Source: an uncultured Ruminiclostridium sp.
GTDB taxonomy: Bacteria > Bacillota > Clostridia > Oscillospirales > Ruminococcaceae
NCBI GenBank assembly: GCA_910588335.1
Contig: CAJUQV010000008.1
Span: 1-64,000, forward strand
DNA length: 64,000 nt
Reading direction: 5' to 3'
Shown: in pieces, positions 51,535-61,400 of the stretch
Layout of the letters: each line of letters starts with the position of its first letter
Numbering within the stretch: position 1 is the first letter of the stretch
Made by a program: the position numbers and the translations under genes
Notes under the pieces: generated by a model
The model's input: the letters and a program-made list of their open reading frames with translations, nothing else
What the model was told of the DNA's origin: nothing
Database searches by the model: none

Positions 51535-53601
51535 ATGAAATCATATAAGTGTAACAACATAAGAAATATTGCGTTAGCAGGTCACGGCGGAAGCGGCAAA
51601 ACCTCTCTCGCCGAAAGCTTGATGTATGTAAGCGGCGGACTCGACAGAATGGGTAAGGTAGCGGACGGAAGCACCGTCTGTGACTTCGATCCCGACGAGA
51701 TCAAGCGAAAAATATCCCTCAATGCTGCTTTGGCATATGCCGAGTGGAAGGATGTAAAGATCAATATTCTCGACACGCCCGGTCAGTTTGACTATGTGGG
51801 CGAAATGCTGGAGGGTATAAGAGCCGCGGAGAGCGTAATGATCACTCTGCCCGCTAAGGACGGCGTTCAGGTGGGCACCATCAAAGCTTATAACGAGGCC
51901 AAGAGCCTTAAAAAGGCAAGTATGTTCGTTGTCACCAGAATGGAGGAGGAAAACTCCAACTTCTATCGCTGCCTTGAAGAGCTTAAAACCAACTTCGGTC
52001 CTACTATATGCCCTATAGTTGTTCCTTTCGATAAATACGGCAAGGTTGAGAGCTACATAAACCTTCTTGAAATGAAGGCTTATGAGTACAGCGAGGGCGG
52101 AAAGCGCAAGGAAGTGGATATGCCCGCCTCCGAAAACCGTCTTAAAGGCTTAAGAGCCGCCATGGCCGAGGCTATTGCCGAAACCGACGAAGATTTAATG
52201 ATGAGATACTTCGAGAACGAAGGTGAGGACTTTACCTTTGCAGAAATCGTAAAAGGTATTCACGACGGCATTGATCAGGGTGTAATAACTCCCGTGGTAT
52301 GCTGTTCCGGCGATACGCTGGCGTCGGTGGATATGCTTTTGGATACAATAGTTTATATGCTTCCCAGCGCTTCGGAGCGTCCCGGAGAACCCAAGAAGGA
52401 GGAGTATATCAAGTACGAGGAGGACAAACCTCTTTCCGCTTTCGTATTCAAGACGGTTGCCGATCCATTTGTGGGCAAAATGAGCTTTATAAAGGTGGTT
52501 CAGGGTAAGTTAAATGTTAACTCACCTATTGTGAACGCCACAACGGGTGAATCCGAAAAGCCCGGCAAACTTCTTACTCTTAAGGGAAAGAAGCAGGAGG
52601 AAATGACCGAAGCCTGTGCGGGTGATATTGTTGTTGTTACAAAGCTTAACGCCAACACAAACGACACGCTTTGCGATCCCTCCAACGTAAGTCAGTATGT
52701 TCCCATTCTGTTTCCTCAGCCCTGCTTTTTCAAGGGTATAGCCGCGGTAAACAAGGGCGATGAGGGTAAATTGGGCACTGCCTTAAGGCGATTGCTGGAG
52801 GAAGATCTTACCCTTTCTTACAATCACAATCATGAGACCCATCAGCGTATTATAGGCGGTATGGGAGAGCAGCATATCGAAGTTTCCGTACAGAAGCTTA
52901 AATCCAAGTTCGGTGTTGACGTTGAGCTGTCTCAGCCTATCATAGCTTACCGCGAGACAATCCGCAAGAAGGTCAGCGTTGAAGGAAAGCACAAGAAGCA
53001 GTCGGGCGGCCACGGACAGTACGGTCACGTTAAAATGGAATTTGAGCCCGGCGACACCGACGAATTGGTATTTGCCGAAAGAGTTGTGGGCGGAAGCGTC
53101 CCCAAGAACTACTTCCCTGCGGTTGAAAAGGGCTTGCTGGAAAGTATTGCTCACGGCGTTCTGGCGGGATATCCCGTGGTACGTCTCAAAGCTACTCTGT
53201 TTGACGGCTCCTATCATCCTGTTGACAGCTCGGAGCAGGCGTTCAAGATGGCGGCTCACATCGCGTATAAGGCGGGTCTGCAGCAGGCTTCCCCCTGCTT
53301 GCTTGAGCCTATTATGAGCCTTTCCATAATGGTTCCCGACGACAATACCGGTGATATCATGGGCGTTATCAATAAGCGCAGAGGCGCCGTTCTCGGCATG
53401 AACCCCGTGGGCAGCGGAATTACGGAGATTTCCGCCGAGCTGCCTATGGCGGAAACTGGCGATTTTGCCACGGTTGTACGTCAGATGACCAGAGGCATGG
53501 GCGGATTTACCATGGAATTTGTCAGATACGAACAGCTGCCATCCAATCTGGAGGCGGAAGTTATCGCCAACGCACCCAAGTTCAGCGAGTATGAAGGGTA
53601 A
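51535..53601 (+). CDS. Elongation factor G paralogue with altered G4 motif
   Basis: 688 residues. P-loop GHGGSGKT (16-23) and G3 DTPG (79-82) are intact, and domains II-V are present (GQYGHVKMEFEPGD, GYPVVRLKATLFDGSYHPVDSSE). The guanine-recognition G4, normally NKMD, reads VTRMEEEN (132-139), so Asn, Lys and Asp are changed to Thr, Arg and Glu. It therefore belongs to the EF-G-like paralogues (FusA2-type) rather than the housekeeping EF-G, which usually sits with rpsL/rpsG/tuf. Nucleotide preference may be changed. Its role is unknown. Confidence 0.88.
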   Translation: MKSYKCNNIRNIALAGHGGSGKTSLAESLMYVSGGLDRMGKVADGSTVCDFDPDEIKRKISLNAALAYAEWKDVKINILDTPGQFDYVGEMLEGIRAAESVMITLPAKDGVQVGTIKAYNEAKSLKKASMFVVTRMEEENSNFYRCLEELKTNFGPTICPIVVPFDKYGKVESYINLLEMKAYEYSEGGKRKEVDMPASENRLKGLRAAMAEAIAETDEDLMMRYFENEGEDFTFAEIVKGIHDGIDQGVITPVVCCSGDTLASVDMLLDTIVYMLPSASERPGEPKKEEYIKYEEDKPLSAFVFKTVADPFVGKMSFIKVVQGKLNVNSPIVNATTGESEKPGKLLTLKGKKQEEMTEACAGDIVVVTKLNANTNDTLCDPSNVSQYVPILFPQPCFFKGIAAVNKGDEGKLGTALRRLLEEDLTLSYNHNHETHQRIIGGMGEQHIEVSVQKLKSKFGVDVELSQPIIAYRETIRKKVSVEGKHKKQSGGHGQYGHVKMEFEPGDTDELVFAERVVGGSVPKNYFPAVEKGLLESIAHGVLAGYPVVRLKATLFDGSYHPVDSSEQAFKMAAHIAYKAGLQQASPCLLEPIMSLSIMVPDDNTGDIMGVINKRRGAVLGMNPVGSGITEISAELPMAETGDFATVVRQMTRGMGGFTMEFVRYEQLPSNLEAEVIANAPKFSEYEG

Positions 53602-53617
53602 TAATGTTTTTAATATT

Positions 53618-53653
53618 GAGCGCTTCAGGGGATTTGCCTTTGGAGCGCTTTTT
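53618..53653 (+). terminator. Terminator of the EF-G-like gene
   Basis: AGCGCT at about 53619 and 53644, with AGG/CCT inside, followed by TTTTTA. Begins about 17 bases past the stop. Confidence 0.7.
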
Positions 53654-53694
53654 ATGCTAACCTTTAATTAAACAGTGTATAAAATCTGCTGAAA

Positions 53695-53809
53695 ATAATT
53701 ATACAATATTCTATGAATATTGTATAATTATGGGTGTTTATAATAATTTCAACATTAACATTATTCTCAAATTATCCGTAAAATTTTTCAATTTTTTAAT
53801 TTGAGAATA
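53695..53809. repeat. Two AT-rich palindromes
   Basis: A 17-bp perfect palindrome ATAATTATACAATATTC (53695-53711) / GAATATTGTATAATTAT (53715-53731), then TATTCTCAAATTA (53762-53774) / TAATTTGAGAATA (53797-53809). Both lie in the 411-base gap between the EF-G-like gene and the mannanase, which converge. There is no gene here. Confidence 0.6.
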
Positions 53810-53834
53810 GTATAACTTAAAGCGCGGCTTAAAC

Positions 53835-53935
53835 AAACTGACGGAATTACAAAGCAATTCCACGTTTCAGTGGTGGATTTTTTCGAGAAATGTAATCCCG
53901 CCTAAGAGGTGGGAGATATCGAACAGCAGTTATAA
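53835..53935 (+). mobile_element. Possible IS200/IS605 right-end remnant
   Basis: GGAATT-ACAAAGC-AATTCC, then TAATCCCGCCTAAGAGGTGGGA, which folds as TCCCGCC/GGTGGGA, resembles the conserved right end (omega-RNA region) of TnpB-carrying IS200/IS605 elements in Clostridia. No transposase or tnpB reading frame is present. Judged by resemblance only. Confidence 0.3.
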
Positions 53936-53966
53936 AAGGAATAAAACAATATAATAATCGCTCAAA

Positions 53967-54009
53967 AAAACCGTGTTAAGAACCATCAAGGTTTCGTAAC
54001 ACGGTTTTT
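53967..54009. terminator. Bidirectional terminator before the mannanase stop
   Basis: AAAAACCGTGTTA (from about 53967) pairs with TAACACGGTTTTT (to about 54008), with GAACC/GGTTT inside. T-runs occur on both strands. It ends the fucI-mannanase transcript (minus) and could stop read-through from the left. Confidence 0.85.
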
Positions 54010-54012
54010 CGG

Positions 54013-55065
54013 TTAATAAACGGAACATATTTTCGATGTTTCCTTTATACCATTATCTCCGTTTATCAGCTTTTCTCCCCATTCCTCCGACAGTTTATTG
54101 CCTTCCCAATCCTCTGCAATATCCAGATACTCTACTCCGCCGCCGTTTCCTTTCCATGACCAGCCCAAATAGCCTATGCCGTTTTCGGTGCAATACTCCA
54201 TAATGTAATCCTCATCCACGTCGCCGTCGCTGTGGTTAAAACCGAACTCGCCCACCACGACGCAAAGATCATGCTTTGAGGCGTATTCCAGATTTGTTTT
54301 TATTACGCGGCCGCTTTTACCGGCGGCTCCGTACATATGAATGGAAAACATTGTGTTTTTTTCGGGATCCTCGTTAAACAGCTTTTCGCCGTACGTATCA
54401 ATAGGGTGCGCAAATTGTCCCCAACCGGGGGCGTCTATCATAATGGTGTTTTTTATCTCCCCGTCGCGCAATATTTTAATGGCTTCGGAATACCCACTAT
54501 ACCACAGTTCGGGATCGTCCCATGTGCCTACCCACTCGTTGGCGATATTTAGTATAACGTAGGCTTCGTTTCCCATAAGCGCCGATTTTATTTCAAGCCA
54601 GTATTCGGCTGTCTTGCGGAGTCCCTCTATATCGTCCTTTCCCGTCAGATCGTGTACCTCCAGAATACAGATAAGCTTGTTTTCTTTACAGACATTTATT
54701 ATTTTTTCCACATCCTCAAGAGATATCCTGTCCCACTGCTGACCGTCGGATAAAACCACTCTTACAGTGTTGGCCCCGGTTTTCGCGATAGCAGGAACGG
54801 CGGTATCCAGTTTGTCCTGAAACCATGAGTGGGCATGATTTATACCCCGCATAATGAATACGTTTCCGTTGGCGTCGTAAAGATTTTGACCGTTCACCTG
54901 AAACCTGCCGGTTGCAGCCGGAGTTTGTTCGCCTGTCGTATTTCCGTCGGTTACGGCGGCCGAGCCTTCCATATTATTGTTTTTCTTGGGGTTTTGACCG
55001 CAAGCGGAAACAAATAATACAGAAGCCGCTAAAATAAGGGATATCAGACTTTGTCTAAACTTCAT
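54013..55065 (-). CDS. GH5 beta-mannanase (GH5_8-like) lipoprotein
   Basis: 350 residues. Signal ends FVSAC (lipid on Cys22), then a linker to about 52. The catalytic domain has IMRGINHAHSWF, GANTVRVVLSDG, ILEVHD, acid/base Glu177 in NIANEWVGTW, SIHMYG, nucleophile Glu273 in VVGEFGFNHSDGDVDE, and GWSWKGN. These follow bacterial endo-1,4-beta-mannanases of subfamily 8 closely. Would cut mannan or glucomannan at the cell surface. Only 22 bases after fucI, so one transcript. Confidence 0.93.
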   Translation of the reverse strand: MKFRQSLISLILAASVLFVSACGQNPKKNNNMEGSAAVTDGNTTGEQTPAATGRFQVNGQNLYDANGNVFIMRGINHAHSWFQDKLDTAVPAIAKTGANTVRVVLSDGQQWDRISLEDVEKIINVCKENKLICILEVHDLTGKDDIEGLRKTAEYWLEIKSALMGNEAYVILNIANEWVGTWDDPELWYSGYSEAIKILRDGEIKNTIMIDAPGWGQFAHPIDTYGEKLFNEDPEKNTMFSIHMYGAAGKSGRVIKTNLEYASKHDLCVVVGEFGFNHSDGDVDEDYIMEYCTENGIGYLGWSWKGNGGGVEYLDIAEDWEGNKLSEEWGEKLINGDNGIKETSKICSVY

Positions 55066-55087
55066 AAACGTTATTTAACGCTCCTTT

Positions 55088-56866
55088 TTAATAAAGACTT
55101 CCGTAATTTGCGCAGGCTCTGTAATCCGCGCTTTCCAAATCCTTTGTTCCGAAAGCGGTCCATGAGTGAGGACGGTAAATCCTGTCCTCGGAAATATTGT
55201 GCAGTGATACGGGGATACGGAGCATTGAAGCCAAAGTTATCAGATCGGCTCCTATATGCCCGTAGACGAACGCTCCGTGGTTGGCTCCCCAGTTGGCCAT
55301 AACTCCGTATACGTCCTTAAAGCTGTCTTTTCCCGTAAGAATGGGTGTAAACCATGTGGAGGGCCATGTTTTGTCGGTTCGGTCAAGGAGTATTCTGTTG
55401 ACATTTTCGGGCAGCTCCACAGTATATCCCTCAACTATCTGAATGGTTGACCCAAGTCCTTTTATAAGGTTTACTCTCGCGAAGGTGCAGGGCATAACTC
55501 CCTTTGTGGAATAGCTTGAGGAGAATCCGCCGCCCCTGAAGTATCCTAAATTTGCGCAGGGCCAAGTGGTGGCTTTAAGACAGGCGTCTATGTCCTCGTC
55601 GGTCATATCCCACCAGTTTTTCATACAATTCTCGCCCTTTTCGTTAAGGGAAGCGCCGGTGCCGTCCAAAGCCGCCGCGCCGCTGTTTATAAGATGGATA
55701 AATCCGTTTTCGGCAATACCGTCGGGTTTCCATCCGGTCACCCTCTCCACCGCTTCGGGGGACCAATAGGTTCTTACGTCGGCGAAAATGGCAGCTTTTG
55801 AGGTGATTTGGTGCAGTAAAAGCTGAGTCACTCCGTTTAAGCCGTCGTTTTCGGTGGCGAAGGGAATAGGCTCGCGCTTACCGTTCCAGTCAAAGCTTGT
55901 GTTCAAAATAGCTTCGCTGAAATCCGCGTTTGGCATAAAGTCCGTCCAGTTGCGCTGACCTTGGAATCCGCCCAGTATAGCGTTTCTGCCTTTCGCTTCC
56001 TCATGCCAGCCCATTTCCGCAAGCTTGGGATTGCCCTTCATTATATCCATTATGATACAGGTCATCTTTGCGATAAACTGCCAATTCTCCTCTTTTTCTT
56101 CGGGGGAAAGAACGGTTCTTTGATAGAACATTCCGTCTGTTGGATTTATATCAATGCCTTCCTTACAGTTTTCCTTTATCCACTTAAGAGCTTTTTCATA
56201 TTCATTCTTGTCATATATACCCAGTTTTTCACGGCGGATTATTTCGCTCATATCCACCCATTCGGGGTGCATACCCAGATAGCTGCGGAAAAAGTCCTCG
56301 TTACAGTATGAGCCCGCGATTCCCATTGCCACCGCGCCGATATTTACATAACTCTTGTTTCTGATGTCTCCCACCGCGGCGGCGCAGCGGGCGAAGCGAA
56401 GAATTTTCTCTTCCACGTCCTCGGGTATGGTCTTATCGTCGGCGTCCTTTACATCGTGTCCGTAAATGGAGAAGCAGGGCATACCGATCTGAGCGTAAGC
56501 GCTCATTGCCGCCGCGAGAAATACCGCGCCGGGGCGCTCGGTGCCGTTAAAGCCCCATATGGCCTTTATCGTGTCGGGGTTTTCGTCGATTACCGTGGTG
56601 ACGTAGCACCAACAGGGGGTAACGGTAAGCGTTGCAACCACGTTTTCCTTGCTGAATTTTTCGTTGCAAGCGGCGCTTTCGGCTATGCCGCCTATTGTAC
56701 TGTCGGCGATTACGCATTCGACGGGGTCTCCGCTTGCGTGGCGTACTTTAGCGGTGATCAGCTCCGCGGCGGCTTTCGCCATATTCATGGTCTGTTCCTC
56801 AAGGCTTTCGCGTATTCCGAACTGACGGCCGTCTATAACGGGTCTGATTCCGATTTTGGATAGCAT
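55088..56866 (-). CDS. fucI: L-fucose isomerase
   Basis: 592 residues, full length and very like E. coli FucI throughout (KIGIRPVIDGR, VTPCWCY, FNGTERPGAV, FQGQRNWTD). Metal-binding and catalytic residues are Glu339 (ATEND), Asp363 (FADVRT) and His530 (GANHG). Turns L-fucose to L-fuculose; may also act on D-arabinose. No fuculokinase or aldolase gene is nearby. AGGAGG precedes the ATG; it leads the two-gene operon with the mannanase. Confidence 0.97.
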   Translation of the reverse strand: MLSKIGIRPVIDGRQFGIRESLEEQTMNMAKAAAELITAKVRHASGDPVECVIADSTIGGIAESAACNEKFSKENVVATLTVTPCWCYVTTVIDENPDTIKAIWGFNGTERPGAVFLAAAMSAYAQIGMPCFSIYGHDVKDADDKTIPEDVEEKILRFARCAAAVGDIRNKSYVNIGAVAMGIAGSYCNEDFFRSYLGMHPEWVDMSEIIRREKLGIYDKNEYEKALKWIKENCKEGIDINPTDGMFYQRTVLSPEEKEENWQFIAKMTCIIMDIMKGNPKLAEMGWHEEAKGRNAILGGFQGQRNWTDFMPNADFSEAILNTSFDWNGKREPIPFATENDGLNGVTQLLLHQITSKAAIFADVRTYWSPEAVERVTGWKPDGIAENGFIHLINSGAAALDGTGASLNEKGENCMKNWWDMTDEDIDACLKATTWPCANLGYFRGGGFSSSYSTKGVMPCTFARVNLIKGLGSTIQIVEGYTVELPENVNRILLDRTDKTWPSTWFTPILTGKDSFKDVYGVMANWGANHGAFVYGHIGADLITLASMLRIPVSLHNISEDRIYRPHSWTAFGTKDLESADYRACANYGSLY

Positions 56867-57024
56867 TTGTTTGTCCTCCTGTGATGTTTTTATAGCATTT
56901 TGGTTTTTTAAACGAAGTTTGATACGTTGCGATATCCCGGTTTTTCATAAAAATGTACGTGAAACTTATCATTGACGGATTGAAGCTTTATGAGCATAGT
57001 TTACCCACTTTGCAAGCTCCTTAC

Positions 57025-57080
57025 TTAAGGCAATACCGCTTAATGACCGCCTGACGGCTTTGCGTGCGGTGTTGCCTTAA
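57025..57080. repeat. TTAAGGC palindromic repeat, copy C (56 bp)
   Basis: TTAAGGCAATACCGC (57025-57039) and GCGGTGTTGCCTTAA (57066-57080) with one G-T type difference. It ends 11 bases past the stop of the protease gene at 57,092. In the loop AATGACCGCCTGACGG is shared in part with copy A. Confidence 0.78.
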
Positions 57081-57091
57081 TTTACTCGGTT

Positions 57092-57937
57092 CTATAAAGC
57101 CTTTTCACGCTTCCATTCATACAAAAACTGTTTTATCTGCTGACAGGGTATCATTGCCCCATAACTGAATCTTCCCATAAAATTGGTGCCCCCGCCTATG
57201 TTGATACCCACGGCCTCGACATTTTCTCCGTTAAAGGATAAAACCGCGCTTCCGCTACTTCCAGGGGCAATATAGGCGGAATGTTTTATTACATAGCTGC
57301 TTTCGGCTCCGCCGCCGTCGGAAAAACAGGTCATATCGTTTGAGAGAATACTGCCGAAGGTATGCACGAAGCTTTTTCCCTCCGGATTGCTTATTACCGC
57401 TATCTCCGCGTCCTTTTCGGCGTTTTTTTCCGCTATATTTACCGTTTCAAGCTTTTGCGCGGAGTGAAAGCTCAATACCGCCAGATCGTATTCTTTGCTG
57501 TAATACTCTACCTTGGCAGCGGGGAACTGCTTGTAATATTCCAAAACGGTATCGGTATATTCGGAAAAAGGAGGAGCGGTATAGAGCTGTATCAGGAATT
57601 TTGTGTTTTCGTCCCTGTCGGAAACTACGTGATAAGCGGTGAGCGCATAGTATACACCGGCGTTTTTTTCAAAAATCACGCCGCTTGCTCCCGCGGAAAA
57701 GGTAAGCTCCTCCATATCGCCGATTATCTTTGATTTTCTTTGAATAACGCGGATATTGGAGGTCAGTATGTCGCCTTTCAGCTTTTCTTCCAGCTCTTCG
57801 TTTATCCTTGTCTTACACTCGTTTTCATACATCGAGGGGAAAACAAATAGTACCGCCGTTACCGCCGCAATGACGATAAGGGTAAAGATAATAAGAATTT
57901 TCAGATAAAGCTTCGAGTTGTCTTTTCGGTTAGACAT
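57092..57937 (-). CDS. Membrane-anchored trypsin-like serine protease
   Basis: 281 residues from the ATG at 57937 behind GGGAG. One N-terminal membrane span (about 12-35), then a trypsin-like fold with His103 (TAYHVV), Asp151 (YDLAVL) and Ser228 (APGSSGSAV). No PDZ domain, unlike HtrA/DegP. Faces outside and may act in wall protein quality control. Starts 24 bases after the EamA gene, so the two are likely co-transcribed. Confidence 0.85.
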   Translation of the reverse strand: MSNRKDNSKLYLKILIIFTLIVIAAVTAVLFVFPSMYENECKTRINEELEEKLKGDILTSNIRVIQRKSKIIGDMEELTFSAGASGVIFEKNAGVYYALTAYHVVSDRDENTKFLIQLYTAPPFSEYTDTVLEYYKQFPAAKVEYYSKEYDLAVLSFHSAQKLETVNIAEKNAEKDAEIAVISNPEGKSFVHTFGSILSNDMTCFSDGGGAESSYVIKHSAYIAPGSSGSAVLSFNGENVEAVGINIGGGTNFMGRFSYGAMIPCQQIKQFLYEWKREKAL

Positions 57938-57961
57938 AGACTGCTCCCATATAAACAAATA

Positions 57962-58375
57962 TCACAGCACCATTACAAGCGTTCCCGCTCCTATCAGAAT
58001 ACAGCCGATAAGCGATTTTACCGTAAATTCCTCGTGTAGGAACACAAAGGCAAGCACTAAGGTTATTATTACGCTCAGCTTGTCAATGGGCACCACCTTG
58101 GAGGCTTCGCCAAGCTGCAAGGCGCGGTAATAGCACAGCCATGACGCACCGGTGGCAAGACCCGAAAGTATAAGAAATACCCAGCTTTTTCGGCTGATAT
58201 TCATAAGTCCGCCCTGAGAGTCGGTTATAAACACCATTATCCACGCCATACCGACCACTACCACAGTCCTTACCGCAGTTGCCAAATGGGAATTTACGTT
58301 TTCTATTCCCACTTTAGCCAAAATTGAGGTAGCGGCGGCAAAAACAGCGGATAAGAGGGCATAAAGGCACCACAT
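57962..58375 (-). CDS. Half-size EamA-type transporter
   Basis: 137 residues from the ATG at 58375 behind GAAGGGA. Four or five hydrophobic helices matching one EamA repeat (WCLYALLSAVFAAATSILAKVGIE, CYYRALQLGEASKVVPIDKLSV, LIGCILIGAGTLVMV). As a single repeat it should pair with itself in the membrane. Substrate unknown. The stop is followed closely by the protease gene. Confidence 0.83.
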   Translation of the reverse strand: MWCLYALLSAVFAAATSILAKVGIENVNSHLATAVRTVVVVGMAWIMVFITDSQGGLMNISRKSWVFLILSGLATGASWLCYYRALQLGEASKVVPIDKLSVIITLVLAFVFLHEEFTVKSLIGCILIGAGTLVMVL

Positions 58376-58395
58376 AATATCCCTTCTTTTATTTT

Positions 58396-58464
58396 TAGGT
58401 AACACCACACAATGACTGTGTGTGGATTATGCCGTTAGGCGATCATTGCGCGGTGTTGTCTTTA
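58396..58464. repeat. TTAAGGC palindromic repeat, copy D (diverged)
   Basis: TAGGTAACACCACACAATGA (58396-58415) faces TCATTGCGCGGTGTTGTCTTTA (58443-58464) as imperfect inverted repeats. It shares ATTGCGCGGTGTTG with the other copies. Its end includes the purL stop codon, so the repeat has inserted at, or grown into, the gene end. Confidence 0.65.
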
Positions 58465-61400
58465 CTTAAAGTAGTCCACTCCGCCCTTGAACAAAGGCTG
58501 AAGCTTATTTCCGTCCACATTTATCGCGCATCTTTCGTCGCTTATGCGCTCGCTGTGACCCATTTTGCCCAACACTCTGCCGTCGGGGGAGATAATGCTT
58601 TCTATGGCGTGCATTGAGCCGTTGGGGTTAAAGGCGAGATCCATTGTGGGATTGCCGTTAAGGTCAACGTACTGAGTTACTACCTGACCGTTTTCTATAA
58701 GCTTGTTTATTACGTTTTCCTTGGCGACAAACCTACCTTCGCCGTGGGAGAGGGGTATGGTGTATATCTCACCTACCTTGCAGTGGGCAAGCCACGGGGA
58801 CTTATCGGTGCATATTTTAGTGTAAACAAGCTGTGACTGGTGTCTGCCTATCGTGTTGAAGGTAAGTGTGGGGTTGTCCTCGGATAGGGGCTTTATTTCG
58901 CCATAGGGAAGAAGTCCTAATTTTATAAGCGCCTGAAAACCGTTGCAGATGCCTATCATCAAACCGTCGCGATGATAGAGCATATCGTTTATCGCGTCCT
59001 TTATCCTCGGATTCCTGAAAAACGCGTTGATGAATTTTGCCGAGCCTTCGGGCTCGTCACCTCCGCTGAAGCCGCCGGGTACGGCTATAATCTGACTTCC
59101 GCCTATAAGCTTTGCGAAGGCTTCTACCGATTCTTCCATTGCGGCCGCGCTGAGGTTTCTTATAACGAAGGTTTCGGCTTCGCCGCCGTTTCTGTTGAAA
59201 GCGTCAGCCATATCGTACTCGCCGTTGGTGCCGGGGAATACCGGGATAAGCACCTTGGGCTTCGCCGTTTTGTTGGTGGGGGCGCAGGTTATTTCACAGC
59301 CCTTTTCGTAGACTATCGGAGCTGGAGCCGGCTCGGGGGGAGTGGTGTTTTTGAATATGGGCTCCAGTTTTCCATTCCATTTTTCTTCAAGAGAGGCAAT
59401 GTCCAGCACGGTATCTCCGCAGTATATTTTATATTCCTCGCAGGTTTCGCCGATATAAAGCATATTTTCGATTTCGCCGTTTGCTTCTATTATAAATCCG
59501 CCATAGCAGGGGGTAAACAGCGTTTCGTCATCCAAGGCTTCAAGCTTTGCGCCTACTCTGTTGCCCAAAGACATTTTGAATATACCCTCGGCAATACCGC
59601 CGCCGGCTATCGACCATACGGAAATCGCCTTTCCGCCGGAAATAGCCTTTTCCACTGCTTCAAATACGGATTTTACGCTTTCAAAATCGGGGAGCATATT
59701 TTCGTCGTATTTCGGGCGGATGTAGTAAATCTTGCTGAAGGGAAGCTTGAATTCCGCGCTTGTTACCTTATTGGCTTTGGCGGTGGAAACGGCGAAGGAA
59801 ACAAGAGTGGGAGGTACGTCGATGTGCTCGAAGGTACCCGACATGGAGTCCTTTCCGCCGATAGCGCCGCAGGACAGCTCAAGCTGCGCCTTATACGCCC
59901 CTAAAAGAGCCGCAAATGGTTTGCCCCATCGGGACGGGTTGTTTTGTGTTCTTTCAAAATATTCCTGGAAGGTGAGCCAGCATTTTTTTGAGGAGCCGCC
60001 CGCTGCAACCACCTTGCTTATGCTCTCGATAACCGCCAGCATGGCTCCGTGATAAGGAGACTGTTCGCTTATCATGGGGTTGAAGCCCCAGCCCATAATG
60101 GAAGCGGTGTTGGTGTTGCCGCCGGATACGGGGATTTTTGCAGCCATGGCCTGAGTGGGTGTCTGCTGCGTTCTTCCGCTGAAGGGCATTAAAACGGTAG
60201 CCGCGCCCACGGTGCTGTCAAAGCGCTGAATAAGTCCCTTCTGGGAGCAGATGTTGAGGTCGCTTACAAGGCTTTCCCAGTCGGAAGCGGTATTTTTTCT
60301 GCCTGTTGAATAGCTTACCTTGGGATTCGGAACCGAAACCTCTGTGTGCTTTTCCGCTCCGTTGGAATTGAGGAAATCGCGGGAAATATCGCATATGGTT
60401 TTTCCGTTCCATATCATTTTAAGGCGGGGTTCTTCCTTTACCACCGCTACCGGAGTGGCTTCAAGATTTTCTTTTCCCGCAAGGGCAATAAATTTATCCG
60501 CGTTTCCCTTTTCCACTACCACGGCCATTCTTTCCTGAGATTCGGAAATAGCCAGTTCAGTGCCGTCCAGGCCGTCATACTTTTTGGGGACCGCGTTAAG
60601 ATCTATTTCAAGACCGTCTGCCAGCTCGCCGATGGCCACGGAAACTCCGCCCGCGCCGAAGTCGTTGCAGCGCTTTATAAGGGTTGTGGCTTCGGGATTT
60701 CTGAACAGTCTCTGAAGCTTGCGCTCTTCGGGTGCGTTGCCCTTCTGTACTTCCGCACCGCAGCTTTCGAGGCTTTCCACGCTGTGAGACTTTGAGGAGC
60801 CAGTCGCTCCGCCGCAGCCGTCGCGCCCTGTTTTTCCGCCCAGAAGTATGATTATGTCGCCGGGAGCGGGTCTTTCGCGCCTTACGTTTTCAATGGGAGC
60901 CGCGCCGATTACCGCGCCGATTTCCATACGCTTGGCCATATATCCGTGGTGGTAAATTTCCGCGACGTGACCTGTGGCGAGTCCTATCTGGTTTCCGTAG
61001 GAGGAATAGCCTGCGGCCGCGGTGGTGGTTATTTTTCTTGGGGGCAGCTTGCCGGGTATTGTTTTATCAACAGGGAGCAGGGGATCGGACGCGCCTGTTA
61101 CGCGCATTGCCTGATATACGAAGGAACGTCCCGAAAGGGGGTCGCGGATCGCTCCGCCGAGACAGGTTGCCGCTCCGCCGAAGGGTTCTATCTCGGTTGG
61201 GTGGTTATGGGTCTCGTTTTTGAACATCAAAAGCCACTGCTCGTCCTTGCCGTTGTTATCAACGGTGATTTTCACGGAGCAGGCGTTTATTTCCTCGCTT
61301 TCGTCAAGATCGGGGAGCAGACCGTCTTTTTTCAGCTTTTTTGCCGCAAGGGTAGCTATATCCATAAGGCATACGGGCTTGCTTCCTCTTCCCAGCTCTT

